This document shows, piece by piece, positions 51,679 through 60,983 of a DNA stretch of 64,000 bases (the first letter of the stretch is position 1; each line of letters starts with the position of its first letter). Made by a program: the position numbers and the translations under genes. The DNA is from Bdellovibrionaceae bacterium UBA1609 (lineage in GTDB: Bacteria > Bdellovibrionota > Bdellovibrionia > Bdellovibrionales > UBA1609). The notes under the pieces were generated by a model. It saw nothing but the letters and a program-made list of their open reading frames with translations. It did not search any database and had not been told where the DNA came from. Where the stretch lies: contig DCMZ01000015.1 of assembly GCA_002321895.1 (NCBI GenBank), positions 80,295 to 144,294 on the forward strand. Reading direction: 5' to 3'.

Positions 51679-54129
51679 ATGTCCAGGAATTGTAGTACGT
51701 TTTTTCTAATTCTAAGAGGGCTAACAGTTTTGTTGGCACTGGTTCACCTTGGTTGTGAAAAGATCAACCTAAATGGTGAAATTAAATCCCCCTTTGAAAA
51801 TGTAAACACATCCAAATTTTCCATATCCGATGGCTTAGGCTCAAGTGCCGATCAAGTCACATCTCTATCTCTTCTTACTACTGATGGTGACGTTCAAGTT
51901 TTTGCTCTTGAGCAAGATGCCAGCGGCTCATTTCTTTCCAACCCCGAAGTGGCCTGGACTCTCATAGGAAGTTTTGCCGATCTAACCATTCAAGACAGTG
52001 GGCGATCTGCCGTTCTTAACAACTTCTCTGCAGGCTCTGGTCAAATTAAATTTGAATATGATGATCGCACCGTGGCTATCAATGTCGATGTAAGCGTACC
52101 CCCTACCCCAACCGCAAATTCGGACACCATCTATTTAATTCAGGATACACTTACTGAAATCGATGTGCTTGTAAACGACACGGATGCGGCCGAAAATTTA
52201 CCCTTGGCTATAGATTCTGTTTCAACACCGACGAATGGGACCGCTGTGATAGATGGAGGGGTCATAGACTACACTCCGAGTGCTGGATATCTAGGAACGG
52301 ATTCATTTACCTATACCGTATCTAACGCTTCTGGTGGCACAGAAACCGGTACGGTCAACATTTACGTTATGACGGCCCACACCTGGACGGGTGCTGGTGC
52401 TGATGACCTTTGGACGAACTCAGACAACTGGTGTGGAACCATTGTAGCCCATGCTTGTACTGGTGGAAGTGCCCCAAGCTCCTCACAGGTCGCGGTCTTT
52501 AATGACACCTGCGAGAACTGTGATGCACAAAGCGCAGGAAGCATTTCTGTGGGTGGAATTTCTATGGCTACCACCTACAATGGAACAATCACGCAAAACA
52601 ACGGCCACAACCTCACAGTTGGCAGCTCGAGCTTCACCCAAAAAGGGGGAACTTTTGTTGGAGGAAATTCAACTATAGACATCCAAGAGGACTTTGTCCT
52701 CGAGGGGGGCACATTCACCTCAACCTCAGGAACTATGCAGGTGCGGTGGGATATACAAATGAGTGGCGGAACATTTATTCATAATTCCGGAAAAATTGAT
52801 TCGCTGGCCTCTGCGGATGGACAAGTGGTTTACTTAAGGTTTTTAAGTGGCAACCTGTATGATTTGGATTTCTCACGTAGATACAATGCAACGGCTTATA
52901 TTCAATCGAACTTTGAAGTGGAAAACCTGTTGAGCCTGACCAATAACCACGTTGGAACAAAAGTCTATGGGGGCTACACCATCTCTGTGCACGGAAATGT
53001 GGATGTGGGTCGGGGTACTGTGGCCGCAGGACGAAATACAATGTATACGGTCAAATTGATAGGTACTGGAGATCAGACCATTAGAGGAGTTCACTCCACT
53101 GTGGACTGGAATAAAATACCTCACTTGATTGTGGACAAACCTTCCGGTTCTGTTCTATTCACAGGAAACGGCATCACCTACCGTGGGGATTTTAATGTGA
53201 TAAATGGAGATCTAGAATTGACCGGCCGCAGTCCAATATTTGATGTTAATTTTGAGAATGGCGAGGCCTCCATTCACAATCTAAATAACGAAGTGGTTGG
53301 ATCACTCACCCTAGTTATCGATTATAGCAATACGATTAACTTTTATGGTGATCTCAATGTATCAGGAGATCTTACAATCACTTCTAACCGTGGAAATACA
53401 GTTCTACAAAGCTTAGATGGCGGGAAAATATATGTTGGTGGCGATTTCGCCTTTGGCTCTTCTTATGGATTGCCAGCCATTCCTGCGAACATGAAAATGC
53501 CTTTGGTTTTTAATGGCTCCTCCAATCAAAATTACTCTTCGGGTGGGACAATCACTTCTAGTGATAATTTTGATGCCGATGTAACCGTGAACAAATCAAA
53601 TGGAAAAGTGATTCAAACCGATAACTTTTATACAGCCGCAGGTTACGACCTCATTATCGACTCCGGGGAATGGGAAATTAGGAACAAGTATACTCTGAGT
53701 GTAGGATCGAATCTATCCGTAGCTTCAGGAACTACCATTGATCAAGGTTGTGGGACACTCAATTACGGAAGTCTATCAAATAGTGGGAGTATCACCACAT
53801 CTTCATCATCACCCTTCGTTACAGCTGTAGATGCCTCTGTGAATGAGGGTGGCGTTTTAATGATGCGCGTTTTACTGTCTGAAGGATATTGTACGGGTGA
53901 CTTTATCGTGGACTATACCGTTGCCGATATTACCACCACCAGTGTTGCAGACTATATTCCTCCTTCCGGTACATTAACTGTAACAGATGGCTCTAAAATT
54001 GGGGTTGTTGGGATTCCTGCGGTCAGTGATGGCGTGGCCGAAACCGACGAAACCCTATCTTTCACCATTGATACGATTACAGCCGGAATCATCGGAACCG
54101 CGACGAGCACGGGAACCATTTCCGACTAG
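51679..54129 (+). CDS. Large surface lipoprotein, cadherin-like + beta-helix + Calx-beta (paralogue C)
   Basis: From the ATG at 51679 the protein has 816 residues; an open frame from TTG 51652 would include the promoter. The lipobox is V-H-L-G-C with Cys26. An Ig-like domain (G-S-F-A-D-L) and a cadherin-like domain (D-S-F-T-Y-T-V-S) come first. Then come the Trp/Cys module (W-T-G-A-G ... D-N-W-C-G, C-E-N-C-D) and beta-helix repeats (F-I-H-N-S-G). It ends in a Calx-beta-type domain (E-T-D-E-T-L-S-F). It shares its N-terminal two thirds with paralogue A, 47 kb away. Confidence 0.8.
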   Translation: MSRNCSTFFLILRGLTVLLALVHLGCEKINLNGEIKSPFENVNTSKFSISDGLGSSADQVTSLSLLTTDGDVQVFALEQDASGSFLSNPEVAWTLIGSFADLTIQDSGRSAVLNNFSAGSGQIKFEYDDRTVAINVDVSVPPTPTANSDTIYLIQDTLTEIDVLVNDTDAAENLPLAIDSVSTPTNGTAVIDGGVIDYTPSAGYLGTDSFTYTVSNASGGTETGTVNIYVMTAHTWTGAGADDLWTNSDNWCGTIVAHACTGGSAPSSSQVAVFNDTCENCDAQSAGSISVGGISMATTYNGTITQNNGHNLTVGSSSFTQKGGTFVGGNSTIDIQEDFVLEGGTFTSTSGTMQVRWDIQMSGGTFIHNSGKIDSLASADGQVVYLRFLSGNLYDLDFSRRYNATAYIQSNFEVENLLSLTNNHVGTKVYGGYTISVHGNVDVGRGTVAAGRNTMYTVKLIGTGDQTIRGVHSTVDWNKIPHLIVDKPSGSVLFTGNGITYRGDFNVINGDLELTGRSPIFDVNFENGEASIHNLNNEVVGSLTLVIDYSNTINFYGDLNVSGDLTITSNRGNTVLQSLDGGKIYVGGDFAFGSSYGLPAIPANMKMPLVFNGSSNQNYSSGGTITSSDNFDADVTVNKSNGKVIQTDNFYTAAGYDLIIDSGEWEIRNKYTLSVGSNLSVASGTTIDQGCGTLNYGSLSNSGSITTSSSSPFVTAVDASVNEGGVLMMRVLLSEGYCTGDFIVDYTVADITTTSVADYIPPSGTLTVTDGSKIGVVGIPAVSDGVAETDETLSFTIDTITAGIIGTATSTGTISD

Positions 54130-54183
54130 ATAGCCCATGACCCATCTAAAAAACTATAAATGAATGTATCAAATTGAGATCAA

Positions 54184-54214
54184 CTCTTTGGGATTCCCAA
54201 GAAACTACCGATAA
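54184..54214 (+). promoter_or_regulatory. CTCTTT-N18-CCGATAA box upstream of propeller lipoprotein D
   Basis: This arrangement is identical in spacing and half-sites to the box upstream of the tandem paralogue at 57733. The leader to the TTG start is about 40 bases and includes an AGGTGG ribosome site. Confidence 0.4.
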
Positions 54215-54258
54215 GTCTAGTAGACGAGAGATTGAATTGTAATCAGGTGGGACGTACG

Positions 54259-57200
54259 TTGAAGTTATTTTTATATGCCTTTCTGTTGGTTTTTATGGTC
54301 GGATGTGAAAAAAATCCGATCAGCGGTCTATTTCTAGACAATTCCGATAGTGATGAATCAGAAGAAATACCTTCTGGGTTTGCCCAGCTTACAAAAAGCA
54401 CTATCGGTTCGATCAGTGTCACTCCTTACGATATATCTCTCAATTCACTAGATACCTCCACGGACAAAATAATACTTAAGGATCCTGGAAATGGACCTAT
54501 AAGCGGCAGCTCAGTGAACTACCATCTGGATGTAGATACCGGCTCATTTAAAAAACTCACATGGGATACCATCATTGGAAGTACGCTAGATCCCGTCGTA
54601 CACTATTCCCCGGTGTCCAATAAATCCATACATATTCTAACTGGTGGTACCTTCATAAACACACTTATGTATGTTTATGATTACAGTACAAAAACCTTCT
54701 CTAATCTCGTTCCCAATATAGATCCCACCGGGCTAAAGTTTATCAATCTCTCCGATGATGGTTCCAAAGTTATTTTTTCTACATCCGAAGGACTTTTTTG
54801 GGTGGATACCACTACTAAAGTGATTACCACCCTCATAACCAACTCTAATAATGAAGTGTACACCTATGCGTCCTTTACCCATGATTATCAAAAAATCGTT
54901 TTCTTCGCAGTCCGATTGACTACGAACAACAACCTGTTTGTCATTGATGTGGACGGATCCAATTTAGTTCAGCTTTCAAATTTTACCGAAAGCTCTATCT
55001 TTGCAAGCGTGGAAGCCTATAAAATCGCTCCGGACAACTCCACTGTTGTCTATTTTGGACAGGTTAACTCTTGGCCAGGTGTGGATGAACTCTACCGTGT
55101 GGATATTGACGGAACCAACAATATGAGAGTACACGCAAGTTTAGTCGGCACTGGAAAAGATGTCATGAGCGACATCTACATAGCTCCCGACAGCAGTTTC
55201 TTCGTGTATGCCGGTGATATAACAACAGACAATATAATAGAAGTCTATGCAGCCGACATTGATGGCTCAAATGTGAGAACTCTCAATGCCACCACCAATG
55301 CCAGTAGAGACGCTCGGGTAAGTACAGAGGAAATTTTTATTGCCGATGATTCATCTTTAGTCTACTTCAACGGAGACTTTACAATAGACGAACGAGACGA
55401 TTGGTACTCCTCCACTCCCGATGGAGTGACCGTCACCAATTTAACCAATTTTCCAAATGTCTCCTCCACCATTTCTAATAATGTATTTACTAGCAACGGC
55501 TTAACTCTCATCTCCACTCGCAATGTCTCTGGAGAAATTAGACTTTTCTCAACAAATTTGAACACTCAAGTCTCAACTGATATCACTGGCTCATTGGTTT
55601 CTGGTGGTGACGTGAGATCTGCATCGTACATAGAATACACCCAACTTTCTTTAGATGAGACTGAAGTCATCTATATGGGTGATCTGATCGTTGATGCCCG
55701 TATTGATATATATAAAACACCTATCGGTGGAGGTACGCGGACCACTCTATTGACTGACGTAGGGGGCACCTATTTCACCCTATCTAATGATGGCACTCGG
55801 GTGATCTCTTACAAATCAGAATGCCGGTCGGTTTTATTGTCTGATGGCTCCGGCGCTATTGAATATGCCAATTTAGGCACAGGAGAGTTACTTACAGACT
55901 GTGTGTATTTGAGAGCGAGTGATAAAATCCTAGTGGGAAAATCCCTCCCTAATGGTAGTGCTGACTTGAAAGTCTACAATTTAGATGGCACCCTTGATCT
56001 CTCCCTAACACCGCCTCGATTCAATTCATTCATTAAACGGGCCATGAAAGTCTCTCCGGATCAGACTAAAATTGCATACCTTGTGGATGGATATGTCTAT
56101 ACCGCGAATATGGACGGATCTAATCCAATTCAAGTCAGTCAGTTACCCATTGTTAATGCTAATGGTCTTTCAACTTATTCGACACTCACAGAAATTGATC
56201 AAATGTTTAGCTTTTCTCCGGATGGGGAATACATACATTACCTTGGTTTGAACATTGTAACCTTCACCACAGATATATTCAGTGTACGAACAGATGGCAG
56301 CGCTCACACAGCACTGACTACTGGCGCCACATTTAACAATATAAGTGGGTTCAAGTATTCCCCGGACGGTACCAAGATTGCTATTTTAGACCAGCAGTTT
56401 AGTAATGAATACAATGGTGGTCGCCTGATCCATGTTTCCGATTTGGATGGATCCAACTATACCCAAGTGGCGCAGGATTACACGGATCCCAGCCGATATA
56501 TATCTCTTAGCTCCGGTAACGATCCCTATTTTTTTACGGCCGACAATCAGTATATTGTATATGTCTCGCGTGGTACCTGGTGTTGCTCTAGCCCGGTCAG
56601 TGTAAAAAACCTATATGCCAGCAAGCCAGATGGCAGTGATTTTAAGACCATTGGCGATGATTCACTGGGTAACTCCTCCGATCTACTGATCGCTTCCACT
56701 GGCTCTACTGTCTACTATGCACAGGGTGGGGTTCTCAATGCGGTGGATGTGGCCACCAATGTTAAGACCCCACTTTCCGCCATTTGTGAAATGAAGACCG
56801 CTATAGAGATCCCTAGCCGTGGTTTACTCGCCTGTATAAAAAACGGAGAACTACGCCTTATTCCAACGGATGGTAGCGCTCACTCTTCGGTTCACACTGA
56901 AGAAGCACTTTATACTTTAACCGCAACAGATCCAGGTAAAATCAAACTTTCCAGTGATGGTAAATATCTCGTTTATTATGCCCCATTAGCTAGCCCGTCC
57001 ACTAGCTATAAAGTCTTCAGCTACGACCTTGATTCAGGAGATAATACAACTCTCAGTCCTTCTTTATGGTTAACTTCTCTTCAGTTTGAGCTCATTCCCA
57101 ATAGTAGCTCTATAGTATTTTCCGGCTATAGTATTGACTCAAATCAAGGGATCTTGCGAAAAATCGATTTAGACGGTACCGATGAATTCGAAATAGAGAA

Positions 57201-57483
57201 TAATCTTGGTGGTCTTTTGTTAACAAATCATTTTCATTTTGACGTCACCGAGAATTACATTGTTTACCCCACCATCGATTATCCCTTCAGTGGTGTTAAA
57301 GTGAAAATCTCAACCCTAAATGGGGATGTCAAAGAGTACCTTAACGATGGCAATACCGTGGTTTTCTTTGATATGTATGGCGAAGATAAAATTCTCTATG
57401 CTACTGAAGTGGGTAGCTCCTCCGAAGTCCACTACACTTTGAAGCAAGCCACCATTAGAAATCCCACACCCGATCCGGAATAG
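54259..57483 (+). CDS. Beta-propeller (TolB/PD40-like) surface lipoprotein D
   Basis: The TTG at 54259 is chosen because AGGTGG lies eight bases before it and because it gives 1074 residues, exactly the length of the paralogue next door. The short signal peptide ends M-V-G-C (Cys16). The body is made of repeated D-G-S-N and S-P-D-G-T-K-I-A blades, typical of TolB/PD40 propellers; the number of blades suggests more than one propeller. Conserved Cys include a vicinal pair W-C-C-S near the C-terminal third. There is no enzyme motif. A peptide- or glycan-binding surface scaffold is an inference. Confidence 0.8.
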   Translation: MKLFLYAFLLVFMVGCEKNPISGLFLDNSDSDESEEIPSGFAQLTKSTIGSISVTPYDISLNSLDTSTDKIILKDPGNGPISGSSVNYHLDVDTGSFKKLTWDTIIGSTLDPVVHYSPVSNKSIHILTGGTFINTLMYVYDYSTKTFSNLVPNIDPTGLKFINLSDDGSKVIFSTSEGLFWVDTTTKVITTLITNSNNEVYTYASFTHDYQKIVFFAVRLTTNNNLFVIDVDGSNLVQLSNFTESSIFASVEAYKIAPDNSTVVYFGQVNSWPGVDELYRVDIDGTNNMRVHASLVGTGKDVMSDIYIAPDSSFFVYAGDITTDNIIEVYAADIDGSNVRTLNATTNASRDARVSTEEIFIADDSSLVYFNGDFTIDERDDWYSSTPDGVTVTNLTNFPNVSSTISNNVFTSNGLTLISTRNVSGEIRLFSTNLNTQVSTDITGSLVSGGDVRSASYIEYTQLSLDETEVIYMGDLIVDARIDIYKTPIGGGTRTTLLTDVGGTYFTLSNDGTRVISYKSECRSVLLSDGSGAIEYANLGTGELLTDCVYLRASDKILVGKSLPNGSADLKVYNLDGTLDLSLTPPRFNSFIKRAMKVSPDQTKIAYLVDGYVYTANMDGSNPIQVSQLPIVNANGLSTYSTLTEIDQMFSFSPDGEYIHYLGLNIVTFTTDIFSVRTDGSAHTALTTGATFNNISGFKYSPDGTKIAILDQQFSNEYNGGRLIHVSDLDGSNYTQVAQDYTDPSRYISLSSGNDPYFFTADNQYIVYVSRGTWCCSSPVSVKNLYASKPDGSDFKTIGDDSLGNSSDLLIASTGSTVYYAQGGVLNAVDVATNVKTPLSAICEMKTAIEIPSRGLLACIKNGELRLIPTDGSAHSSVHTEEALYTLTATDPGKIKLSSDGKYLVYYAPLASPSTSYKVFSYDLDSGDNTTLSPSLWLTSLQFELIPNSSSIVFSGYSIDSNQGILRKIDLDGTDEFEIENNLGGLLLTNHFHFDVTENYIVYPTIDYPFSGVKVKISTLNGDVKEYLNDGNTVVFFDMYGEDKILYATEVGSSSEVHYTLKQATIRNPTPDPE

Positions 57484-57651
57484 GCGTAAACGGAGCCACT
57501 TGTTCTGGCGAACCTCACTTCGAGAGACAGAAAGACTTCAGGCAACACTCTCAAATTGAGACATACCGAATTGTGCAAATTTCTTCAGAAAACGACTCAG
57601 ATCAATTCAATAAGCCTCTGACCAGACACCACCGTATCAGAATGAAAACCG

Positions 57652-57682
57652 CTCTTTCTAACTCCGCAGAACTTTCCGATAA
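57652..57682 (+). promoter_or_regulatory. CTCTTT-N18-CCGATAA box upstream of propeller lipoprotein E
   Basis: The same 6-18-7 layout as before gene D, 50 bases before the TTG start. The surrounding 249-base gap otherwise diverges from the gap upstream of D, so the kept box suggests selection. Confidence 0.4.
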
Positions 57683-57732
57683 TAAATTATAGACGGATGT
57701 CGAGTTATTAAGACCGACAGGTGGGACGTGAG

Positions 57733-60700
57733 TTGAAACTTTATAGATTACTTTTTTTAACATTGTTTCTTTTGGGCTGTCAGAAAAACGCTCTTAACGG
57801 ACTATTTGATGATATTTCTGATGAGGAAACACCGGTGGAGCCAGAAACTGGTTTTAAACTGGTGACCACTGAAGTGGTGTCTTCATTTAGTGTTACTCCC
57901 GCAAAGATTAGTACAAAGGATATCAGCCTCGAAGATGGAAAGATCATTCTTCAAAGCCCACAGGCTGCAGCTATAGATGGCGCTAACGCTAACTTTAACC
58001 TAGATTTAGACACTTGGACCATCGATAAAATGACCTGGGGAAGTGTGATTGGAAGTAGCAGTAGTTCTTCATTTTACTACAACTCCGTCGCAGATATTGC
58101 TGTGAATGTTCTCTCCGGTGGAAGCAATGGCGATACCCTGATGTACATTTACGACTACAATACAAAGACGTTCTCAAACCTCATACCCGGAGTATCCACA
58201 AAAAGCCTGTATTATCTGGCAATGAAATCTGATGGAACTAAAGTGGTCTATCGGACCCCTAACGGTTTATTTATGGTAGACACCTCTACTAAAGCCATCA
58301 CCACTCTTTCAAGTAATACAGATGATGAATCTTACGGTGAGGTAAAATTCACACCTGATGGGCAAAAGGTCGTGTTTTTCCGAGTGGGCCTAAATCCCAC
58401 TCCCAATAACCTATTTGTTGTCGACATTGACGGTAGCAACCTGACCCAGCTGTCGAACTATACAGCAACAACCTTGTTTGCCGGTATTGAGACCTATGAA
58501 ATCTCTCCGGATGGTTCCACGGTGGTCTACTATGGAGAGGTCAATTACTGGCCAGGTGTCAAAGAACTTTATCGAGTGGATATCGATGGTAGTAACAACC
58601 TTAGAGTGCATTCTAGTTTGGTCGGAACCAGCAAAGATATTATGGGTGATATTTATATTGCTCCTGATAGCAGCTATTTTGTATTTTCTGGGGATATTAC
58701 AACAGATACAGTTAATGAAGTTTATGCGGCAGACATCGATGGTTCAAACATGCGACGGCTCAACCCCACCTCGAATGCCAACCGGGATGCCAATGTGAGC
58801 ACGGAGGATATATCAATTTCTTCTGACTCCACCCTCATTTACTTCACAGGTGATTTTACAGTGGATGGTCGCGCCGATTGGTACTCATCCACTCCTGACG
58901 GAGCTACAGTTGTTAATCTCACTAATTTCCCCGCTGCGGGAACATCTATTCAAAATAGGATTTTAACTTCGGATGAATCCACTTTAATTTCCGTAAGAAG
59001 TGTCTCTGGTGAAGTCAGACTTTTCACTACGAACTTAGGCACTCGGGTTTCCACCGATATAACCGGCTCACTTGTGAGTGGTGGGGACGTAAGGACCTCA
59101 TCTGCATGGGACTACACCTTTCTATCACCTGATGAAACACAAGTGTATTTTGCAGGTGACTTGGTTGTGGATGGACAAAACGATCTTTACAAAGTTCCCA
59201 TTGGAGGAGGTTCTAGAACGACCCTTCGGTCTGGCACGGCTGGACTGAAACACGTCATTACCAATGATGGCACTAGAATCATTTCCATTGAAAACGAATG
59301 TGTTTCGGTACTCTCCTCTAATGGCACGGGACTTATTGACTATGCCAACTTAGCCACAAATGAAACCGTACATAAATGCACCTATCTTCCCACCAAAGAC
59401 AAAGTCTTGTTAATAAAAGATCTGGTTTCCGGAGCCAGACAGATGACCATTCATAATATCGATGGATCCGTCCATAAGGAAATCAGTGCTCCACTTTCTA
59501 AATCTTATACGCGCCTATCATTACAAATCTCTGATGATAAAACCAAGATGGCCTATCTGGTTGACGGCCATATTTATGTAGCGGGAATGGATGGTTCCAA
59601 CCCCATAAAGGTCAGTCAATATCCCCTATCTTCCTGGTCCATATGGAGCGTCTTTAGTATCACTCTCACTGACCCTTCAGACATGTATAAATTTTCACCT
59701 GATGGGCAACATATTGCCTATATAGGTATAGATCTCTCCACGGGTATCAGTAATTTGCATACTGTAAGAGTGGATGGAAGTTCACACAACACACTTACAA
59801 CTCAAACCATTTATGAACAAATCAATGGGTTCAAGTTTTCGCCAGATGGAACAAAAATTGCGATTCTGGATGAAGAGGGTAACCCTGAAGTCAATGGCGG
59901 ACGCCTTATATTTGTATCTGACATTGATGGTTCCAACCAGGTGCAGATCGCTCAAGACTATACAGATAGCACGAGATACATTTCCCACTATACGGAAAAA
60001 GACCCTTACCACTTCACCTCAGATAGCCAATATATAATATATATTTCTCGTGGTGATTGGTGTTGTTCAGGTGCCGTGAGTATGGAAAATGTGTACGCTA
60101 ATAAAGTGGATGGTTCGGACTACAGAGAAATAGGAAATGCAGCCAATAACTCATCTGAAATACTCATTCTCTCAGCGAGCAATACGGCCTTATACGCTCA
60201 AGGTGGAGTGTTAAATACTGTGGATGTCACAACCGGAACTAAGACGCCGCTGTCCACTGTTTGTAAACCCGGGTCTGCTGTGGAAATTCAAAGTCGTGGA
60301 GAAATTGCCTGTGAAAATGGTGGAGAGATATTTTTAGTAAAACTGGATGGTAGCACTCACTCTTCAGTTCACACCGAAGAAGCTCTGTATAGCTCTTACA
60401 CCTCCACTCCAATACCGTTTAAACTCTCATCCGATGAAAAGTACATCGTTTATGCAGCCTTCTTAGCGGCCTCCACTCAACAGTACAAAATTTTTAGCTA
60501 TAATCTAGATACTGGTGTCAATAAAACCTTAAGCCCTACGCTCAAGGTAGGAAGCTTTCAATTTGAATACATTCCGAATCAACAAAGTATTATTTATTCA
60601 GGTCTCGACTGGAACGAGAACAAGGGCATTTTAAGAAAGATTAATTTGGATGGAACCGGAGAGGTAATTATTGAAAGTTCTCTTGGAGATGTCATTCTCA

Positions 60701-60957
60701 CGGATCAATTCCATTTCTCTCATACGGAAAACTATGTGATCTATCCTGTTATCAACACGCCCTTTGATGGCGTTCGAGTAAAAATATCCACTTACGACAC
60801 TTCGGTGCAGGAATTCCTAAATGAAGGTGACCCGGTGGTCTTTTACAACTTCTATAGTGAAGATCACATCTTACTGGGCTCAGAATCTGGCGATGATTCA
60901 GATGCACATTATGTTCTTAAACGCACAACCATCGGTGACCCTACACCAGAACCGTAA
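57733..60957 (+). CDS. Beta-propeller (TolB/PD40-like) surface lipoprotein E, tandem paralogue of D
   Basis: The 1074-residue protein starts at the TTG at 57733 (AGGTGG eight bases upstream). The signal peptide ends L-L-G-C (Cys16). It aligns with gene D along its whole length, without visible large gaps: for example E-V-Y-A-A-D-I-D-G-S-N and D-W-Y-S-S-T-P-D-G are identical, as is the W-C-C-S pair. The two arose by tandem duplication and have since diverged, so both are probably in use. The gene is followed by the convergent phospholipase-like gene. Confidence 0.8.
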   Translation: MKLYRLLFLTLFLLGCQKNALNGLFDDISDEETPVEPETGFKLVTTEVVSSFSVTPAKISTKDISLEDGKIILQSPQAAAIDGANANFNLDLDTWTIDKMTWGSVIGSSSSSSFYYNSVADIAVNVLSGGSNGDTLMYIYDYNTKTFSNLIPGVSTKSLYYLAMKSDGTKVVYRTPNGLFMVDTSTKAITTLSSNTDDESYGEVKFTPDGQKVVFFRVGLNPTPNNLFVVDIDGSNLTQLSNYTATTLFAGIETYEISPDGSTVVYYGEVNYWPGVKELYRVDIDGSNNLRVHSSLVGTSKDIMGDIYIAPDSSYFVFSGDITTDTVNEVYAADIDGSNMRRLNPTSNANRDANVSTEDISISSDSTLIYFTGDFTVDGRADWYSSTPDGATVVNLTNFPAAGTSIQNRILTSDESTLISVRSVSGEVRLFTTNLGTRVSTDITGSLVSGGDVRTSSAWDYTFLSPDETQVYFAGDLVVDGQNDLYKVPIGGGSRTTLRSGTAGLKHVITNDGTRIISIENECVSVLSSNGTGLIDYANLATNETVHKCTYLPTKDKVLLIKDLVSGARQMTIHNIDGSVHKEISAPLSKSYTRLSLQISDDKTKMAYLVDGHIYVAGMDGSNPIKVSQYPLSSWSIWSVFSITLTDPSDMYKFSPDGQHIAYIGIDLSTGISNLHTVRVDGSSHNTLTTQTIYEQINGFKFSPDGTKIAILDEEGNPEVNGGRLIFVSDIDGSNQVQIAQDYTDSTRYISHYTEKDPYHFTSDSQYIIYISRGDWCCSGAVSMENVYANKVDGSDYREIGNAANNSSEILILSASNTALYAQGGVLNTVDVTTGTKTPLSTVCKPGSAVEIQSRGEIACENGGEIFLVKLDGSTHSSVHTEEALYSSYTSTPIPFKLSSDEKYIVYAAFLAASTQQYKIFSYNLDTGVNKTLSPTLKVGSFQFEYIPNQQSIIYSGLDWNENKGILRKINLDGTGEVIIESSLGDVILTDQFHFSHTENYVIYPVINTPFDGVRVKISTYDTSVQEFLNEGDPVVFYNFYSEDHILLGSESGDDSDAHYVLKRTTIGDPTPEP

Positions 60958-60983
60958 GGGCCATCGATATATACTTTATCCTG

